Numbered from the stretch's first letter, positions 9,237 to 19,106 are shown. The stretch is DNA of 64,000 nt from Phenylobacterium sp. J426 (GCF_024699945.1 NZ_JAJOMY010000001.1:1178001-1242000), one strand, 5' to 3'. Numbers and translations are program-made. The notes: generated by a model not told the origin, from the letters alone.

Positions 9237-10108
9237 GCTTCAGCCTTCGGCTTCCGCAGCCGCATCAGGCCTTCCTGGGCGCAGCTCGCCACAAGCGCCC
9301 CGTCTGACGCGCGGTAGATCTGTCCGACGTTGAACCCGCGTCCGCCGGACGAGGACGGCGCCTCCTGATGATAGAGGTGCCACTCGTTGAAGTCGGTCGG
9401 CCGGTGGAACCACATGGCGTGATCCAGGCTCGCGGTCTGCATCCCGGGCGTCCGCCAGTTCACCGCGTGCGGCCTGAGGCTCGTCCCCAGAAGGCTCATG
9501 TCGGACGCATAGGCGAGGATCACCTGGTGCATGGCCGGGTCGCTGCCAATAGGGTCCTTGGCCCGGAACCACACCTGCTGCACCGGCTCCAGCTGGGTCG
9601 GACGACGGATGTCGAAGCGGCCGCCCACGGTGCGCATCTCGATCGGCTCGGGCCGCTGCAGCCACTCGCGCATCTCGGCCGGCAGCTTGTCGGCCCGCTT
9701 CAGCTGGGCCTCGCGGTCGTCCTCCACCTCCTCCCAGTGGGGCGCGGCCGGCATTTCGGCCTGGTGCTCGAAACCGTCTTCCTCGACCTGGAAGCTGGCC
9801 GCCAGGTTGAAGATCTGCTGGCCGTGCTGGACCGCGATCACCCGCCGGGTCGTGAAGCTGCCGCCGTCACGCGAACGGTCGACCTCGAAGATGATCGGCA
9901 CGTTCGGGTCGCCGGGCCGGATGAAATAGCAATGCAGCGAGTGGCAGACCCGCGCCTCGACCGTCGCATAGGCGGCCAGCAGCGACTGGGCGATCACCTG
10001 GCCGCCGTAGATGCGAACGCGCGACTCCTCCTCGGGCGTCGTGCCCCGGAAGAGGTTCACCTCGAGCCGCTCCAGCTTGAGCGTCTGCATGAGGGTCTGG
10101 GTATCCAT
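9233..10108 (-). CDS. tesB: Acyl-CoA thioesterase II (TesB type)
   Basis: A double-hotdog thioesterase that hydrolyses acyl-CoA to free acid and CoA. Family landmarks are LFRGTTPEEES, GGQVIAQSLLAAYATV, HSLHCYFIRPGDP and DHAMWFHRPTDFNEWHLY; the catalytic glutamine region is CAQEGLMRLR. Length (about 291 residues) is normal. I take the ATG at 10108 (MDTQTLMQ); an in-frame TTG at 10129 is possible, and neither has a strong ribosome-binding site. A second, closely related copy lies immediately upstream on the same strand. The stop interlocks with rimM. Confidence 0.9.
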   Translation of the reverse strand: MDTQTLMQTLKLERLEVNLFRGTTPEEESRVRIYGGQVIAQSLLAAYATVEARVCHSLHCYFIRPGDPNVPIIFEVDRSRDGGSFTTRRVIAVQHGQQIFNLAASFQVEEDGFEHQAEMPAAPHWEEVEDDREAQLKRADKLPAEMREWLQRPEPIEMRTVGGRFDIRRPTQLEPVQQVWFRAKDPIGSDPAMHQVILAYASDMSLLGTSLRPHAVNWRTPGMQTASLDHAMWFHRPTDFNEWHLYHQEAPSSSGGRGFNVGQIYRASDGALVASCAQEGLMRLRKPKAEA

Positions 10109-10182
10109 GGCGGCCGGGCTTTGCTGCAACTGCGAAGGCGCGAGGCATTACGCCCGACGCCCGCCCATGGGAAGAGGCGGCG

Positions 10183-11055
10183 CTACTTCCCGCTTCGCAT
10201 CCGCATCAGTCCCTCCTGGGCCACCGTGGCCACCAGAGTGCCGTCTTCGGCATAGATGGAGCCGCGGATCAGGCCGCGCCCGTCTGACGCCGACGGACTG
10301 TCGTGCGCGTAGAGATGCCACGTGTTGAAGTCCGTCGGCTTGTGGAACCACATGGCGTGATCGAGGCTCGCCGACTGGAAGTCCTTGGTCTGCCAGTGCA
10401 CCTGATGCGGCCGCATTGCGGTCGACAGCAGGTTCATGTCCGAGGCGTACGCCAGGATCACCTGGTGCATCCGCGGGTCGCCGCCGATCGGCGTGCGGCA
10501 ACGGAACCAGTTCTGCGAAACGGGCTCCTTCGGACCGTCCATCCAGTAGGTGCGCGCGTCCTTGGAGCGCATCTCGATGGGCATCGGCCGGGAAAGCCAG
10601 CGCTTGGCCTGCTCGGGCGCGTCCTTCATCAACTCTCGCAGCACCTCCATCTGGTCCTTCAGTTCGGACCAGTGCGGACCCGGCGGCATATCGGCCTGGT
10701 GCTGGAAGCCGTCTTCCGGGTCCTTGAACGAGGCGGCAAGGTTGAAGATCTGCTTGCCGCGCTGGATCGCCACCACGCGCCGGGTCGTGAAGCTGCCGCC
10801 GTCGCGCGAGCGGTCGACCTCGAAGAGGATGGGCACGGTGGGATCGCCGGGCCGCAGGAAGTAGCAGTGCAGCGAATGGCACACGCGGTCCTCGACCGTG
10901 CCGTACGCCGCCAGCAGGGATTGCGCGATGACCTGGCCGCCGAAGATCCGGCCCGGCGCGGTGTCAGGCGATGTTCCTCGGAAGAGGTTCTCCTCGATCC
11001 GCTCCAGCTGCAGCGTCTCGACCAGCGTCTCGTCTTGGGCGTCGACTTCACTCAT
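10183..11055 (-). CDS. Second acyl-CoA thioesterase II paralogue
   Basis: This 290-residue protein is a close paralogue of the gene downstream. It shares GGQVIAQSLLAAYGTVEDR, HSLHCYFLRPGDPTVPILFE, RDGGSFTTRRV and HAMWFHKPTDFNTWHLYA, and has the same catalytic layout with AQEGLMRMR at the C-terminus. The ATG at 11055 gives the family N-terminus (MSEVDAQDETLVETLQLE). The open frame continues far upstream to 12282, but that part lies antisense to trmD and rplS and is not coding. The 74 bases between the two copies and the strong identity suggest local duplication; substrate chain lengths may have diverged. Confidence 0.9.
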   Translation of the reverse strand: MSEVDAQDETLVETLQLERIEENLFRGTSPDTAPGRIFGGQVIAQSLLAAYGTVEDRVCHSLHCYFLRPGDPTVPILFEVDRSRDGGSFTTRRVVAIQRGKQIFNLAASFKDPEDGFQHQADMPPGPHWSELKDQMEVLRELMKDAPEQAKRWLSRPMPIEMRSKDARTYWMDGPKEPVSQNWFRCRTPIGGDPRMHQVILAYASDMNLLSTAMRPHQVHWQTKDFQSASLDHAMWFHKPTDFNTWHLYAHDSPSASDGRGLIRGSIYAEDGTLVATVAQEGLMRMRSGK

Positions 11056-11133
11056 TGGAAGCGGCGATACGCGGGGGCGAAGGCGGCGGCAAGACTTGAC
11101 GGCGGAGACGCCATGCCGCCCTAGGGGCCCGCC

Positions 11134-11844
11134 ATGCCGTTCGACTGCACCGTGCTGACCATGTTCCCGGATGCGTTTCCGGGCCCGCTTGGCGTCTCGC
11201 TCATCGGCACGGCTTGGCGCGAGCAGAACCTGTGGTCCCTGGAAACGGTGGACATTCGGGGCTTTTCCAAGGATAAGCGCGGCTTCCTCGACGACACCCC
11301 TGCGGGTGGCGGTCCTGGACAGGTGATGCGGGCCGACGTGATCGCCTCCGCGCTGGACAGCGTGGAGCGGCGCGAACGCCCGCTTTTGTACATGAGCGCC
11401 AGAGGTCGGCCCCTGACCCAGGCGCGCGTGCGTGAGTGGGCCAAAGGCCCCGGGCTGATCGTCCTGTGCGGTCGGTTCGAAGGGGTGGACCAGCGGGTGC
11501 TCGACGGCCGCGGGTTCGAGGAGGTCTCCGTCGGAGACGCGGTTCTCGCCGGCGGCGAGGCGGCGGCGCTGGTGGCGATCGAGGCGTGCGTACGGCTGGT
11601 GCCCGGTGTGTTGGGCCAGGCCGAGAGTTTGAGTGAAGAGAGTTTCGAGGATGGCCTCCTCGAGCACCCGCAGTATACGCGACCGCGGGACTTCGAGGGC
11701 CAGGACATCCCCGAGGTGCTGCTTTCGGGCAATCACGCGGCGATCCGCCGCTGGCGCCAGGAACAGCGTGAACTGACCACGCGGGAGCGGCGTCCGGATC
11801 TCTGGGCGCAGCGAGCCGCCAATCAACAGGCAAAGGGCGGGTAA
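11134..11844 (+). CDS. trmD: tRNA (guanine-N1)-methyltransferase TrmD
   Basis: TrmD methylates G37 next to the anticodon using S-adenosylmethionine and prevents +1 frameshifting. The 236-residue product has the N-terminal [11 protein letters not shown], the [13 protein letters not shown] segment and the knot motif [30 protein letters not shown] is the catalytic lid region. Length is normal. It is followed after 21 bases by rplS, completing the rpsP-rimM-trmD-rplS set. Confidence 0.97.
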   Translation: MPFDCTVLTMFPDAFPGPLGVSLIGTAWREQNLWSLETVDIRGFSKDKRGFLDDTPAGGGPGQVMRADVIASALDSVERRERPLLYMSARGRPLTQARVREWAKGPGLIVLCGRFEGVDQRVLDGRGFEEVSVGDAVLAGGEAAALVAIEACVRLVPGVLGQAESLSEESFEDGLLEHPQYTRPRDFEGQDIPEVLLSGNHAAIRRWRQEQRELTTRERRPDLWAQRAANQQAKGG

Positions 11845-11865
11845 AGCCCAGTAAGGATGAAGACC

Positions 11866-12267
11866 ATGAACGTGATCGAACAGCTCCGTAAGGAAGAAGC
11901 AGACCGTCTGCTGGCGGCCCGCAAGATCCCCGAATTCCGCCCCGGCGACACCGTGCGCGTGAACGTGCGGATCAAGGAAGGCGACCGTGAACGCGTGCAG
12001 GCCTATGAAGGCGTCTGCATCGCCCGCGCCGGCCAGGGCGTCGACGAGAGCTTCACCGTCCGCAAGATTTCGTTCGGCGAAGGCGTGGAGCGTCTGTTCC
12101 CGATCATGTCGCCGAACATCGAGAGCATCGAGGTGAAGCGTCGCGGCGTCGTCCGTCGCGCCAAGCTGTACTACCTGCGCGACCGTCGCGGTAAGTCGGC
12201 CCGGATCGCCGAGCGTCAGATGACGGCCGCCGCCAAGGACGAGCCGACCGAGACCCCGGAAGCCTAA
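11866..12267 (+). CDS. rplS: 50S ribosomal protein L19
   Basis: L19 sits at the interface of the two ribosomal subunits. The protein (133 residues from the chosen start) has the standard core: [32 protein letters not shown] and [18 protein letters not shown]. An alternative ATG at 11857 would add three residues, but AAGGA is spaced correctly (eight bases) for the ATG at 11866 and MNVIEQL is the usual beginning. A short extension (DEPTETPEA) ends the protein. A strong intrinsic terminator follows 30 bases downstream. Confidence 0.96.
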   Translation: MNVIEQLRKEEADRLLAARKIPEFRPGDTVRVNVRIKEGDRERVQAYEGVCIARAGQGVDESFTVRKISFGEGVERLFPIMSPNIESIEVKRRGVVRRAKLYYLRDRRGKSARIAERQMTAAAKDEPTETPEA

Positions 12268-12297
12268 GGCTCCCAAGGTCAATCCAGAGTTTCGAGA

Positions 12298-12328
12298 CGG
12301 CGGCCGGGGCGATCCGGCCGCCGTTTTC
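12298..12328 (+). terminator. Intrinsic terminator after rplS
   Basis: A perfect ten-pair stem (CGGCGGCCGG at 12298-12307 with CCGGCCGCCG at 12314-12323), a six-base loop and a TTTTC tract follow the rplS stop by 30 bases. It closes the ribosomal operon. On the other strand it lies just beyond the stop of the convergent VOC gene. Confidence 0.9.
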
Positions 12329-12331
12329 GTT

Positions 12332-12816
12332 TCACGCCGCCGGCGCGTCGGCCGCTGCCGCCAACGCCGCCCGCCAGCCGGCGGGTGTCATGGCCGCCAG
12401 ATACTCCGCCTGCATCTCGGGCGTCAGCACCTCGACCATGAAGCGGTTCTCGACCCAGAACTCGATGACGCCGAAGGCGCCGCCGCGCCTGCGGGACTTG
12501 GCCGTCCAGCCATGCTCCGCCGCCAGCGCCAGGATGTCGGTTTCGGCCAGGTCGCTGGCGATCGCGACGTGAGTCGCCGAATGGCCGCTGGGCCGCGGGT
12601 TGGCGACACCCACCGCATCGGCATCCCCGTCGGCTGGGTGTAGTTCGAGCCCGCGAGGATAGACCTCGACAGCGCTGTTGCGGTCGTCGCCGGCCAACAC
12701 GATCAGCGACCCTTCGCCGAGCGGGGGAAAGGATGCGCCTCGGCCTGCCAGAGGCGGGCCAGTGCGGCGGCCACGCGGGCGGGATCGTCGGCGTCGATGG
12801 AGATGTGGAAGATCAT
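12332..12816 (-). CDS. VOC/glyoxalase-fold protein, one frame break
   Basis: Starting at the ATG at 12816 (MIFHISIDADDPARVAAAL), the gene reads as a VOC-fold protein of 161 residues once one missing base is restored in the G run at 12723-12727. The join is AHPFPP to LGEGSLIVLAGDD. The late segments SGHSATHVAIASDLAETDIL and FWVENRFMVEVLTPEM fit a glyoxalase/dioxygenase-type fold. Most such proteins are metal-dependent, but I cannot identify the metal ligands or substrate. It is divergent from the neighbouring LysR gene (102-base gap), which may regulate it. Confidence 0.7.
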
Positions 12817-12918
12817 CGGAAAGGCTCCGGTCTGAGGAGCCCTCCAACTAGTCTCGGCGATCGAACGCCGAAATCCGAGATGTTGCAATCCGACCCTGCA
12901 GGAACGCAGGGTGGCGAC

Positions 12919-13794
12919 ATGCTGGATTGGGACGACATCCGAGTGTTCCTGGCGGTGGCGAAGGCGGGGAGCACCGCAGGCGCGGGCCGCACGCTCCGCG
13001 TGGACCCGACCACCGTCGCGCGTCGCATCGCGGCGCTCGAAACCGCCGTTGGCGCACGGCTCTTCGATCGCAGCCGGGACGGCTACGTCCTGCGAGCGGA
13101 CGCCGCCGAGCTCGTGGAGGCTGCCGCCGCCATGTCCCGCGAGGCGCATCTCTTCGACAGTCGGGCGCAGGCGCTCGCGCGCGGCGTTGACCGGCTGCGG
13201 GTCACGACCAACGAGCCGCTCGCCAACGCCATCGTCGCGCCGGCCATCGTGGTGTTCCAGGCCGAACACCCGGAGGTCCGCATCGACCTTGTCGTGGGTC
13301 CCGGCCAGCTCGACCTGGACCGCGGCGAGGCCGACGTCGCCCTGCGCGCCGCGCCCGAGCCCGGGCCCGGCGATCTCGTGGCCCGCCGACTGGCCGACGC
13401 CCGCTGGGCCGTCTACTGCAGTCGGGCCTATGCAGCGCGCCACGGCGCGCCCGCGGGGGTCGGCGACCTTGCCGCGCATACCATCATCGCGACGGGCGAG
13501 CCGAGTTCGCTGCACCTGGCCGCTCGGGCTCCGGACGCCCGGTCCGAGCGGCGCGACACCATGAACGACCTCGTCATCGCCGTGCGGGCGGGTCAGGGGG
13601 TGGCGAGCCTGCCCTGCATCATCGGCGATCCGCACCCGGACTTCGTCCGTTGCTTCTCCCAGGACGAGCCGGTCACGCCGGTCTGGCTGATCTGCCACCA
13701 GCGGCTGCGCCACACCCCGTCCGTCCGCCGGTTCCTGGACTTGGTGGCCGAACACACCGTTGCGGCGCGGCCGGTTCTGGAAGGACGCGGCTAG
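12919..13794 (+). CDS. LysR-family transcriptional regulator
   Basis: A 291-residue LysR-type regulator. The winged helix-turn-helix is at residues 1-60 (WDDIRVFLAVAKAGSTAGAG, then VARRIAALETAVGARLFDR). The effector domain begins near RLRVTTNEPLAN. The ATG at 12919 places the helix-turn-helix at the usual distance from the N-terminus; the longer open frame from 12733 has no such support. It is divergent from the VOC gene and convergent with another LysR gene, sharing a CTAG stop overlap. Targets are unknown; the VOC gene is the nearest candidate. Confidence 0.88.
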   Translation: MLDWDDIRVFLAVAKAGSTAGAGRTLRVDPTTVARRIAALETAVGARLFDRSRDGYVLRADAAELVEAAAAMSREAHLFDSRAQALARGVDRLRVTTNEPLANAIVAPAIVVFQAEHPEVRIDLVVGPGQLDLDRGEADVALRAAPEPGPGDLVARRLADARWAVYCSRAYAARHGAPAGVGDLAAHTIIATGEPSSLHLAARAPDARSERRDTMNDLVIAVRAGQGVASLPCIIGDPHPDFVRCFSQDEPVTPVWLICHQRLRHTPSVRRFLDLVAEHTVAARPVLEGRG

Positions 13795-14696
13795 CCGGCT
13801 TCCGCCGCATAGGCGGCCAGGTCCCCGGCCAGGTGATCGAACATCAGTCGCATGCGTGGATTGCTGCGCAGCGCCTCGTGCATGCAGATCCAGATGTCGA
13901 GGCGAAAGCCGAACGCGCCGCGGACGACCTGCACGAGGCCCGCGCGGCGGCCGATCTGGTGCTGGCAGACGCCGATGCCGAAGCCTGCACGCAGCAGAGC
14001 CAGCTGGGCCGCGTCGCTGTCCGTGCGCAGCGCGAAGATGTCCCGGGTGATCGGGCGGCCGAGGTCGACGTCCACCTTGGCTGGGGGCGGCGTGCGGTCG
14101 AAGCCGATCAGGGTGTGGGCGTAGAGCTCGTCCAGCGTCTGCGGCAGGCCGTGCCGCTCCACATAGCCGGGGGTGGCGTAGAAGCCGAAGCCCACCTCGC
14201 CGACCTTCTTCGCCACGATGGCGTTCTGCGTCGGCCGCGCCATGCGGACGGCGATGTCCGCATCGCGCCGCGAAAGGTCCTCGACCTTGTTGGAGACGGC
14301 GATCTCGACATCGATCTTGGGATGCAGGTCGCGAAACCGGGCCAGGATGGGCGGCAGCACCTCGACGCCCATCACCTCGCTCGCGGCCACGCGCACGACC
14401 CCCACCGCGTCGTCCGCCGCCCCCACCGCATCCCGGGAGGCCGCGCCGGCGGCGGCGGCCATGTCGGCGAGATGCGGCGCCAGAGCGAGCGCCAGGTCGG
14501 TCGGCTGCAGCCCTCGCGGACTTCGAAGGAACAGCGGCGCACCCAACTGGCGCTCCAGCTGGTCGATGTGGCGGCCGAGCGTCGGCTGGGTCAGCCGCCT
14601 CAGCCGGGCCGCGGCCGAGAACGTCCCCGCCTCCAACACGGCGTGCAGGCTCTGCAGCAGATCCCAGTCCGGCGTTCCAGGCATGCAGGGATGCAT
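13791..14696 (-). CDS. LysR-family transcriptional regulator divergent from leuC
   Basis: A 301-residue LysR-type regulator with helix-turn-helix WDLLQSLHAVLEAGTFSAAA, then LTQPTLGRHIDQLERQLGAP, and an effector-binding domain from about residue 95 (VVRVAASEVMGVEVLPPILA). It is unrelated in detail to the convergent LysR gene. It is transcribed away from leuC across a 117-base gap containing an inverted repeat. That makes control of the leucine operon possible, but I see nothing that links it to leucine. Confidence 0.88.
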   Translation of the reverse strand: MHPCMPGTPDWDLLQSLHAVLEAGTFSAAARLRRLTQPTLGRHIDQLERQLGAPLFLRSPRGLQPTDLALALAPHLADMAAAAGAASRDAVGAADDAVGVVRVAASEVMGVEVLPPILARFRDLHPKIDVEIAVSNKVEDLSRRDADIAVRMARPTQNAIVAKKVGEVGFGFYATPGYVERHGLPQTLDELYAHTLIGFDRTPPPAKVDVDLGRPITRDIFALRTDSDAAQLALLRAGFGIGVCQHQIGRRAGLVQVVRGAFGFRLDIWICMHEALRSNPRMRLMFDHLAGDLAAYAAEAG

Positions 14697-14727
14697 ACCC
14701 TAAGGTGAGGCTCGGCAATATGGCTTG

Positions 14728-14756
14728 GCAGCAACTCCGGGGCACAAATTTGCTGC
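14728..14756. promoter_or_regulatory. Inverted repeat between divergent LysR gene and leuC
   Basis: GCAGCAA (14728-14734) and TTGCTGC (14750-14756) form exact seven-base arms separated by 15 bases, midway between the two divergent start codons. The size suits a LysR-type binding site. This is a positional inference only. Confidence 0.35.
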
Positions 14757-14813
14757 AACCGCGCGTCGATTGCGGCATCGCAGCACTAGACGTGCGCGCC
14801 CCTGCGGACCTAG

Positions 14814-16247
14814 ATGCGCGCCATGCCCGGCAAGACCCTGTACGACAAGATTTGGGATGCGCACGTCGTCGCCGAAACCGACGGCGAGGCGATCCTCTAC
14901 ATCGACCTGCATGTCATCCACGAGGTGACGACGCCCCAGGCTTTCGCCGGGCTCCGGGAGGCGGGTCGTCCGGTCCGCCGGCCCGATCGCACCCTCGCCG
15001 TCGCCGACCACAACATCCCGACCGAGGGCCAGGCCCTGGGCGTCGACGCCGTCGCCGACCACGAGGCGCGTCTGCAGCTCCAGACGCTGGGTAAGAACGT
15101 CGCCGAGCACGGCATCGAATACTATCCGATGGGCGACATCCGGAACGGCATCGTCCACGTGGTGGCGCCCGAGCAGGGCCGCACCCAGCCTGGCATGACC
15201 ATCGTCTGCGGCGACAGCCACACCTCGACCCACGGAGCCTTCGGGGCGCTGGCGCACGGCATCGGCACGTCCGAGGTCGAGCACGTGCTCGCCACCCAGA
15301 CCCTTCGCCAGAAGAAGGCGAAGAACATGCGCGTCCGCATCGAGGGCGAGCCCGTTCCCGGCGTCGGCGCCAAGGACTACGCCCTGGCGGTCATCGGCGA
15401 GATCGGCACCGCCGGCGGCACCGGCTACGTCATCGAATACGCGGGCTCCGCGGTCCGGGCGCTGTCGATGGAAGGGCGGATGACGCTCTGCAACCTGACC
15501 ATCGAGGGCGGCGCCAAGGCGGGCCTCGTCGCGCCCGACGAGACCACCTTCGAGTACCTCAAGGGCCGGCCGTCGGCGCCGAAGGGCGGCGCCTGGGAGA
15601 TGGCCCTCGACTACTGGAAGACCTTCTTCACCGACGAGGACGCCGTCTTCGACCGGGAGATCGTGCTCGACGCCTCCAAGATCGCGCCCACCGTCACCTG
15701 GGGCACCAGCCCCGAGGACGTGATCCCGGTCACCGCCGTCGTGCCCGCGCCGGAAACCTTCGCCACCCCGGACAAGCGCGCCTCGGCCACCCGCGCGCTG
15801 GAGTACATGGGCCTCGAGGCTGGCCAGCCGATCACCAACGCGAAGATCGACGTGGTCTTCATCGGCTCCTGCACGAACAGCCGCATCGAGGACCTCCGCG
15901 CCGCGGCCGATGTGGTGCAGCACGCCTTCCTGAACGGCCGCCTGGTCGCCCCGCACGTCCGCGCCATGGTCGTGCCGGGCTCCGGCCTCGTGAAGGAACA
16001 GGCCGAGGCCGAAGGCCTCGACGCCATCTTCAAGGCCGCCGGCTTCGACTGGCGCGAGCCCGGCTGCTCGATGTGCCTCGGCATGAACCCGGACCGCCTG
16101 AAGCCGGGCGAGCGCTGCGCCTCCACCTCCAACCGCAACTTCGAGGGCCGCCAGGGCCGCGGCGGCCGCACGCACCTGATGAGCCCGGCCATGGCCGCCG
16201 CCGCCGCCATCGCCGGCCACATCGCCGACGTCCGCGACTTCCTGTGA
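14814..16247 (+). CDS. leuC: 3-isopropylmalate dehydratase large subunit
   Basis: LeuC with LeuD isomerises 2-isopropylmalate to 3-isopropylmalate in leucine synthesis, using a [4Fe-4S] cluster. The product (477 residues) shows the N-terminal [13 protein letters not shown], the cluster ligand in [14 protein letters not shown] (Cys at about residue 353) and the paired ligands in [23 protein letters not shown] is the C-terminal substrate-site motif. The ATG at 14814 has a weak GCGGA five bases upstream; the ATG at 14823 (MPGKTL) is an alternative. A VOC gene begins inside its stop codon (GTGA overlap), so leuC and leuD are not adjacent here. Confidence 0.96.
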   Translation: MRAMPGKTLYDKIWDAHVVAETDGEAILYIDLHVIHEVTTPQAFAGLREAGRPVRRPDRTLAVADHNIPTEGQALGVDAVADHEARLQLQTLGKNVAEHGIEYYPMGDIRNGIVHVVAPEQGRTQPGMTIVCGDSHTSTHGAFGALAHGIGTSEVEHVLATQTLRQKKAKNMRVRIEGEPVPGVGAKDYALAVIGEIGTAGGTGYVIEYAGSAVRALSMEGRMTLCNLTIEGGAKAGLVAPDETTFEYLKGRPSAPKGGAWEMALDYWKTFFTDEDAVFDREIVLDASKIAPTVTWGTSPEDVIPVTAVVPAPETFATPDKRASATRALEYMGLEAGQPITNAKIDVVFIGSCTNSRIEDLRAAADVVQHAFLNGRLVAPHVRAMVVPGSGLVKEQAEAEGLDAIFKAAGFDWREPGCSMCLGMNPDRLKPGERCASTSNRNFEGRQGRGGRTHLMSPAMAAAAAIAGHIADVRDFL

Positions 16248-17116
16248 TCACCGCGATCGACCATGTCGCGCTCGCGGTCCGCGACCTCGACGCGGCGGTT
16301 GACGGCTATACCCGCCTGCTGGGCGTCGAGCCCAACTGGCTGGGCGGCGACGGCGGGGCGCGGCACGCCTGGTTCCAGTTCCCGAACATGGCGCTGGATG
16401 TGATCACCCCGCACGGCGAAGGCGCGTTCGGCGACCGGATGCGGGCGCATCTCGACGCTCACGGCGAGGGGATCTGGGCCGTCGCCTACACCGTCGGGCG
16501 GACCGTCGACGACCTGGCGCCGTTCGCGACGCTGATGAACCGGCGCGGCCTGAAGACCACCGAGCCTGCGCTCACCCGCTCCACCCACGACGACGGCCGC
16601 AAGCGCTACTGGCTGGGCGCCAATCCGGCCGCCGAGGACACCGGCGGGCTGCAGACCCTGCTGATCGCCCCGCCGCGCGACGGCCAGCCCTGGCCGCTGT
16701 CGACACCGACCGGCAGCGCGCCCGTCGCCAGGCTCGACCACGTGGTGATCTATACGGCCAACGTCGACCGGGCGCTGGGCGTCTATGGCGCCAAGCTCGG
16801 CCTGGACCTGCGGCTCGACCGCGAGAACCCGAAGTGGAACGCCCGCCAGCTGTTCTTCCGCGCCGGCGACGCCGTCGTCGAGATCGGCGCGAAGATCGGC
16901 GAGCCGGCCACCGACGCCCCGGATCGCTTCGGCGGACTGGCCTGGCGCGTCGAGGATCCCGAAGCCGCGCGCGCACGGATGGCTGCCGCCGGCTTCGACG
17001 TCTCGGAGGTCCGCCCCGGCCGCAAGCCCGGCACCAAGGTCTTCACCGTCCGCGACGCGCCGGCCGGCGTGCCGACCCTGATGCTCAGCGCAGAACCCCA
17101 AACGGAAGCCGCCTGA
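16244..17116 (+). CDS. Two-domain VOC/glyoxalase-like protein inside the leu operon
   Basis: The GTG at 16244 overlaps the leuC stop by four bases. The product is 290 residues with two VOC modules: an N-terminal [21 protein letters not shown] and a second beginning near [21 protein letters not shown]. Candidate metal ligands are the His of DHVAL, the His of LDHVV and the Glu of VVEIGAKIG. Such proteins include dioxygenases and isomerases of the glyoxalase superfamily; the substrate is unknown. The overlaps with leuC and leuD (TGATG) tie its translation to the leucine enzymes. Confidence 0.8.
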   Translation: MITAIDHVALAVRDLDAAVDGYTRLLGVEPNWLGGDGGARHAWFQFPNMALDVITPHGEGAFGDRMRAHLDAHGEGIWAVAYTVGRTVDDLAPFATLMNRRGLKTTEPALTRSTHDDGRKRYWLGANPAAEDTGGLQTLLIAPPRDGQPWPLSTPTGSAPVARLDHVVIYTANVDRALGVYGAKLGLDLRLDRENPKWNARQLFFRAGDAVVEIGAKIGEPATDAPDRFGGLAWRVEDPEAARARMAAAGFDVSEVRPGRKPGTKVFTVRDAPAGVPTLMLSAEPQTEAA

Positions 17117-17727
17117 TGGAAGCCTTCACCCGCCTAGACGCCAAGGTCGCGCCCCTGCCGCTGGCCAACATCGACACCGACCAGATCATCCCCAAGCAGT
17201 TCCTGAAGGGCGTGGACCGCAAGGGCCTCGCGCGCGGCCTGTTCTACGACTTCCGCTTCGACGAGCAGGGCCGCGAGATTCCCGACTTCGTGCTGAACCG
17301 GCCGGAGTACAAGGGCGCGGGCGTGCTGGTGGCCGGCGACAACTTCGGCTGCGGCTCGAGCCGCGAACACGCGCCCTGGGCGCTGATGGACTTCGGCGTC
17401 CGCTGCGTGATCAGCACCAGCTTCGCTGACATCTTCTACAACAACTGCTTCCAGAACGGCCTGCTACCCGTCGTGCTCAAGGCCGAGGAGGTCCAGCAGT
17501 TGATGGAGGAGGCCCGCGGCGGCAATCACGTCGTCAGCGTCGACCTCGCGGCACAGACCGTCACCTCGCCCTCGGGCGCGGTCTTCCATTTCGAGATCGA
17601 CCCGGTCCGCAAGGACAAGATGCTGAAGGGGCTCGACGCCATCGGCGAGACCCTGCAGGCCAAGGACAGCATCGACGTCTACGAGATGAAGCGGGCGCTC
17701 GCCCAGCCCTGGTTCGAAGGCGCATGA
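17116..17727 (+). CDS. leuD: 3-isopropylmalate dehydratase small subunit
   Basis: LeuD carries the swivelling substrate-recognition domain of isopropylmalate isomerase. The 203-residue product has [33 protein letters not shown] and [16 protein letters not shown], all diagnostic. The ATG at 17116 shares one base with the stop of the VOC gene (TGATG). Its own stop overlaps the ATG of the next gene (ATGA). Length is normal. Confidence 0.96.
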   Translation: MEAFTRLDAKVAPLPLANIDTDQIIPKQFLKGVDRKGLARGLFYDFRFDEQGREIPDFVLNRPEYKGAGVLVAGDNFGCGSSREHAPWALMDFGVRCVISTSFADIFYNNCFQNGLLPVVLKAEEVQQLMEEARGGNHVVSVDLAAQTVTSPSGAVFHFEIDPVRKDKMLKGLDAIGETLQAKDSIDVYEMKRALAQPWFEGA

Positions 17728-18026
17728 GCCTGATCGTGGCCGGCACGGTCCGCGTGCCGCCGGAGAATCTCGAGGCCTTCCGTCCGCACATGGAGGCCAT
17801 GCTGGCCAAGAGCCGGGCCGAGGATGGCTGCGTCGCCTATTCCTATGCCATCGACGTCCAGGACCCCGGCCTGATCCGGGTCTTCGAGGTCTGGCGCGAC
17901 CGCGCGGCCCTCGACGCCCACTTCGCCGCGCCGCACTTGGCCGAGTGGCGCGCCGCCTGGCCGGCGCTCGGGGTTTCCGACCGGCGGCTGACCCTCTACC
18001 ACGTGGCGGCCGAGACTCCGCTCTAG
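17724..18026 (+). CDS. Antibiotic-biosynthesis-monooxygenase (ABM) domain protein
   Basis: A 100-residue dimeric alpha-beta-barrel protein of the ABM family. The pattern is [20 protein letters not shown], then [29 protein letters not shown] and a final beta strand. Family members include quinol monooxygenases and small heme- or substrate-degrading enzymes, but many have no known role. Its ATG overlaps the leuD stop and it precedes leuB by 15 bases, so it is an embedded member of the leucine operon. No step of leucine synthesis needs it, so it is probably a passenger or a side-product handler. Confidence 0.8.
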   Translation: MSLIVAGTVRVPPENLEAFRPHMEAMLAKSRAEDGCVAYSYAIDVQDPGLIRVFEVWRDRAALDAHFAAPHLAEWRAAWPALGVSDRRLTLYHVAAETPL

Positions 18027-18041
18027 CTTCCAGGGACGACC

Positions 18042-19094
18042 ATGACCGACTTGCTGCTCCTGCCCGGCGACGGGATCGGGCCGGAAGTGACCGCCGAGGT
18101 GCGCCGCGTGGCGCAGGCGCTCGCGCCCGAACTCTCGATCGACGAGCGGCCGTTCGGTGGCGCGAGCTACGACGCCCACGGCGTTCCGCTCACCGACGAG
18201 GCGCTGGCCGCCGCCAAGGCCGCCCGCGCCGTGCTGATGGGCGCGGTCGGCGGGCCGAAGTGGAACGGCGTCCCGCGCGACAAGCGGCCGGAGGCCGGCC
18301 TGCTGAACCTGCGTGCCGGCATGGGTGTGTTCGCCAACCTGCGGCCGGCGCTCTGCTTCGGCCCCCTCGCCGACGCGTCCAGCCTCAAGCGCGAGCTGGT
18401 CGAGGGCCTGGACATCATGATCGTCCGCGAACTGACGGGCGGCATCTATTTCGGCGAGCCGCGGTTCATCGAAGACCTGCCCGGCGGCGGGAAGCGCGCC
18501 GTCGACACCCAGGTCTATACGACCTCCGAGATCGAGCGTGTCGCCCGCGTCGCCTTCGAACTGGCCCGCGGCCGGCGCAACAAGGTGGCCAGCGCCGAGA
18601 AGTCCAACGTCATGGATTCCGGCCTGCTCTGGCGCGAGGTGGTCACCGACCTGCACAGGCGCGAGTACGCCGACGTCGAGCTGACCCACATCCTCGCCGA
18701 CAACGCCGCCATGCAGATCGTCAAGGCGCCGAAGCAGTTCGACGTCCTGCTGACCGACAACCTGTTCGGCGACATCCTGTCGGACGCCGCGGCCCAGCTC
18801 ACCGGCTCGCTCGGCATGCTGCCGTCGGCGGCCCTGGGGGTTCCCGGCGCGCCCGGCCTCTACGAACCCATCCACGGCTCGGCGCCCGACATCGCGGGCA
18901 AGGGGATCGCCAATCCGCTGGCCGCCATCCTGTCGTTCGAAATGGCGCTGCGCTGGTCGTTGGACCGCGCTGACCTGGCCGACCGCCTGTTCGCCGCCGT
19001 CGAGCGGGCGCTGGACAAGGGCGCGCGCACGCCGGACCTTGGCGGCCAGCTCACCACCGCGCAGATGGGAGACGCGGTGCTCGCCGAGCTCTAG
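18042..19094 (+). CDS. leuB: 3-isopropylmalate dehydrogenase
   Basis: LeuB oxidises and decarboxylates 3-isopropylmalate with NAD to give 2-ketoisocaproate. The 350-residue product contains [40 protein letters not shown] and [20 protein letters not shown], and the late [18 protein letters not shown]. These mark the isocitrate/isopropylmalate dehydrogenase family, and GGIYFGEPR is specific for LeuB. It is the last biosynthetic gene of the operon and is followed after 12 bases by the EVE-domain gene. Confidence 0.97.
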   Translation: MTDLLLLPGDGIGPEVTAEVRRVAQALAPELSIDERPFGGASYDAHGVPLTDEALAAAKAARAVLMGAVGGPKWNGVPRDKRPEAGLLNLRAGMGVFANLRPALCFGPLADASSLKRELVEGLDIMIVRELTGGIYFGEPRFIEDLPGGGKRAVDTQVYTTSEIERVARVAFELARGRRNKVASAEKSNVMDSGLLWREVVTDLHRREYADVELTHILADNAAMQIVKAPKQFDVLLTDNLFGDILSDAAAQLTGSLGMLPSAALGVPGAPGLYEPIHGSAPDIAGKGIANPLAAILSFEMALRWSLDRADLADRLFAAVERALDKGARTPDLGGQLTTAQMGDAVLAEL

Positions 19095-19106
19095 AGGGGG
19101 CGGAAG

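Noticed and set aside
11056..12282. Long minus-strand open frame extending the second thioesterase to about 700 residues
   Set aside because: The extension is antisense to trmD and rplS and lacks family similarity; it reflects GC-rich codon structure.
12817..14778. Long minus-strand open frame opposite and beyond the LysR genes
   Set aside because: Apart from the short VOC N-terminus at its 3' end, the translation is Arg/Gly/Pro-rich and antisense to well-supported genes.
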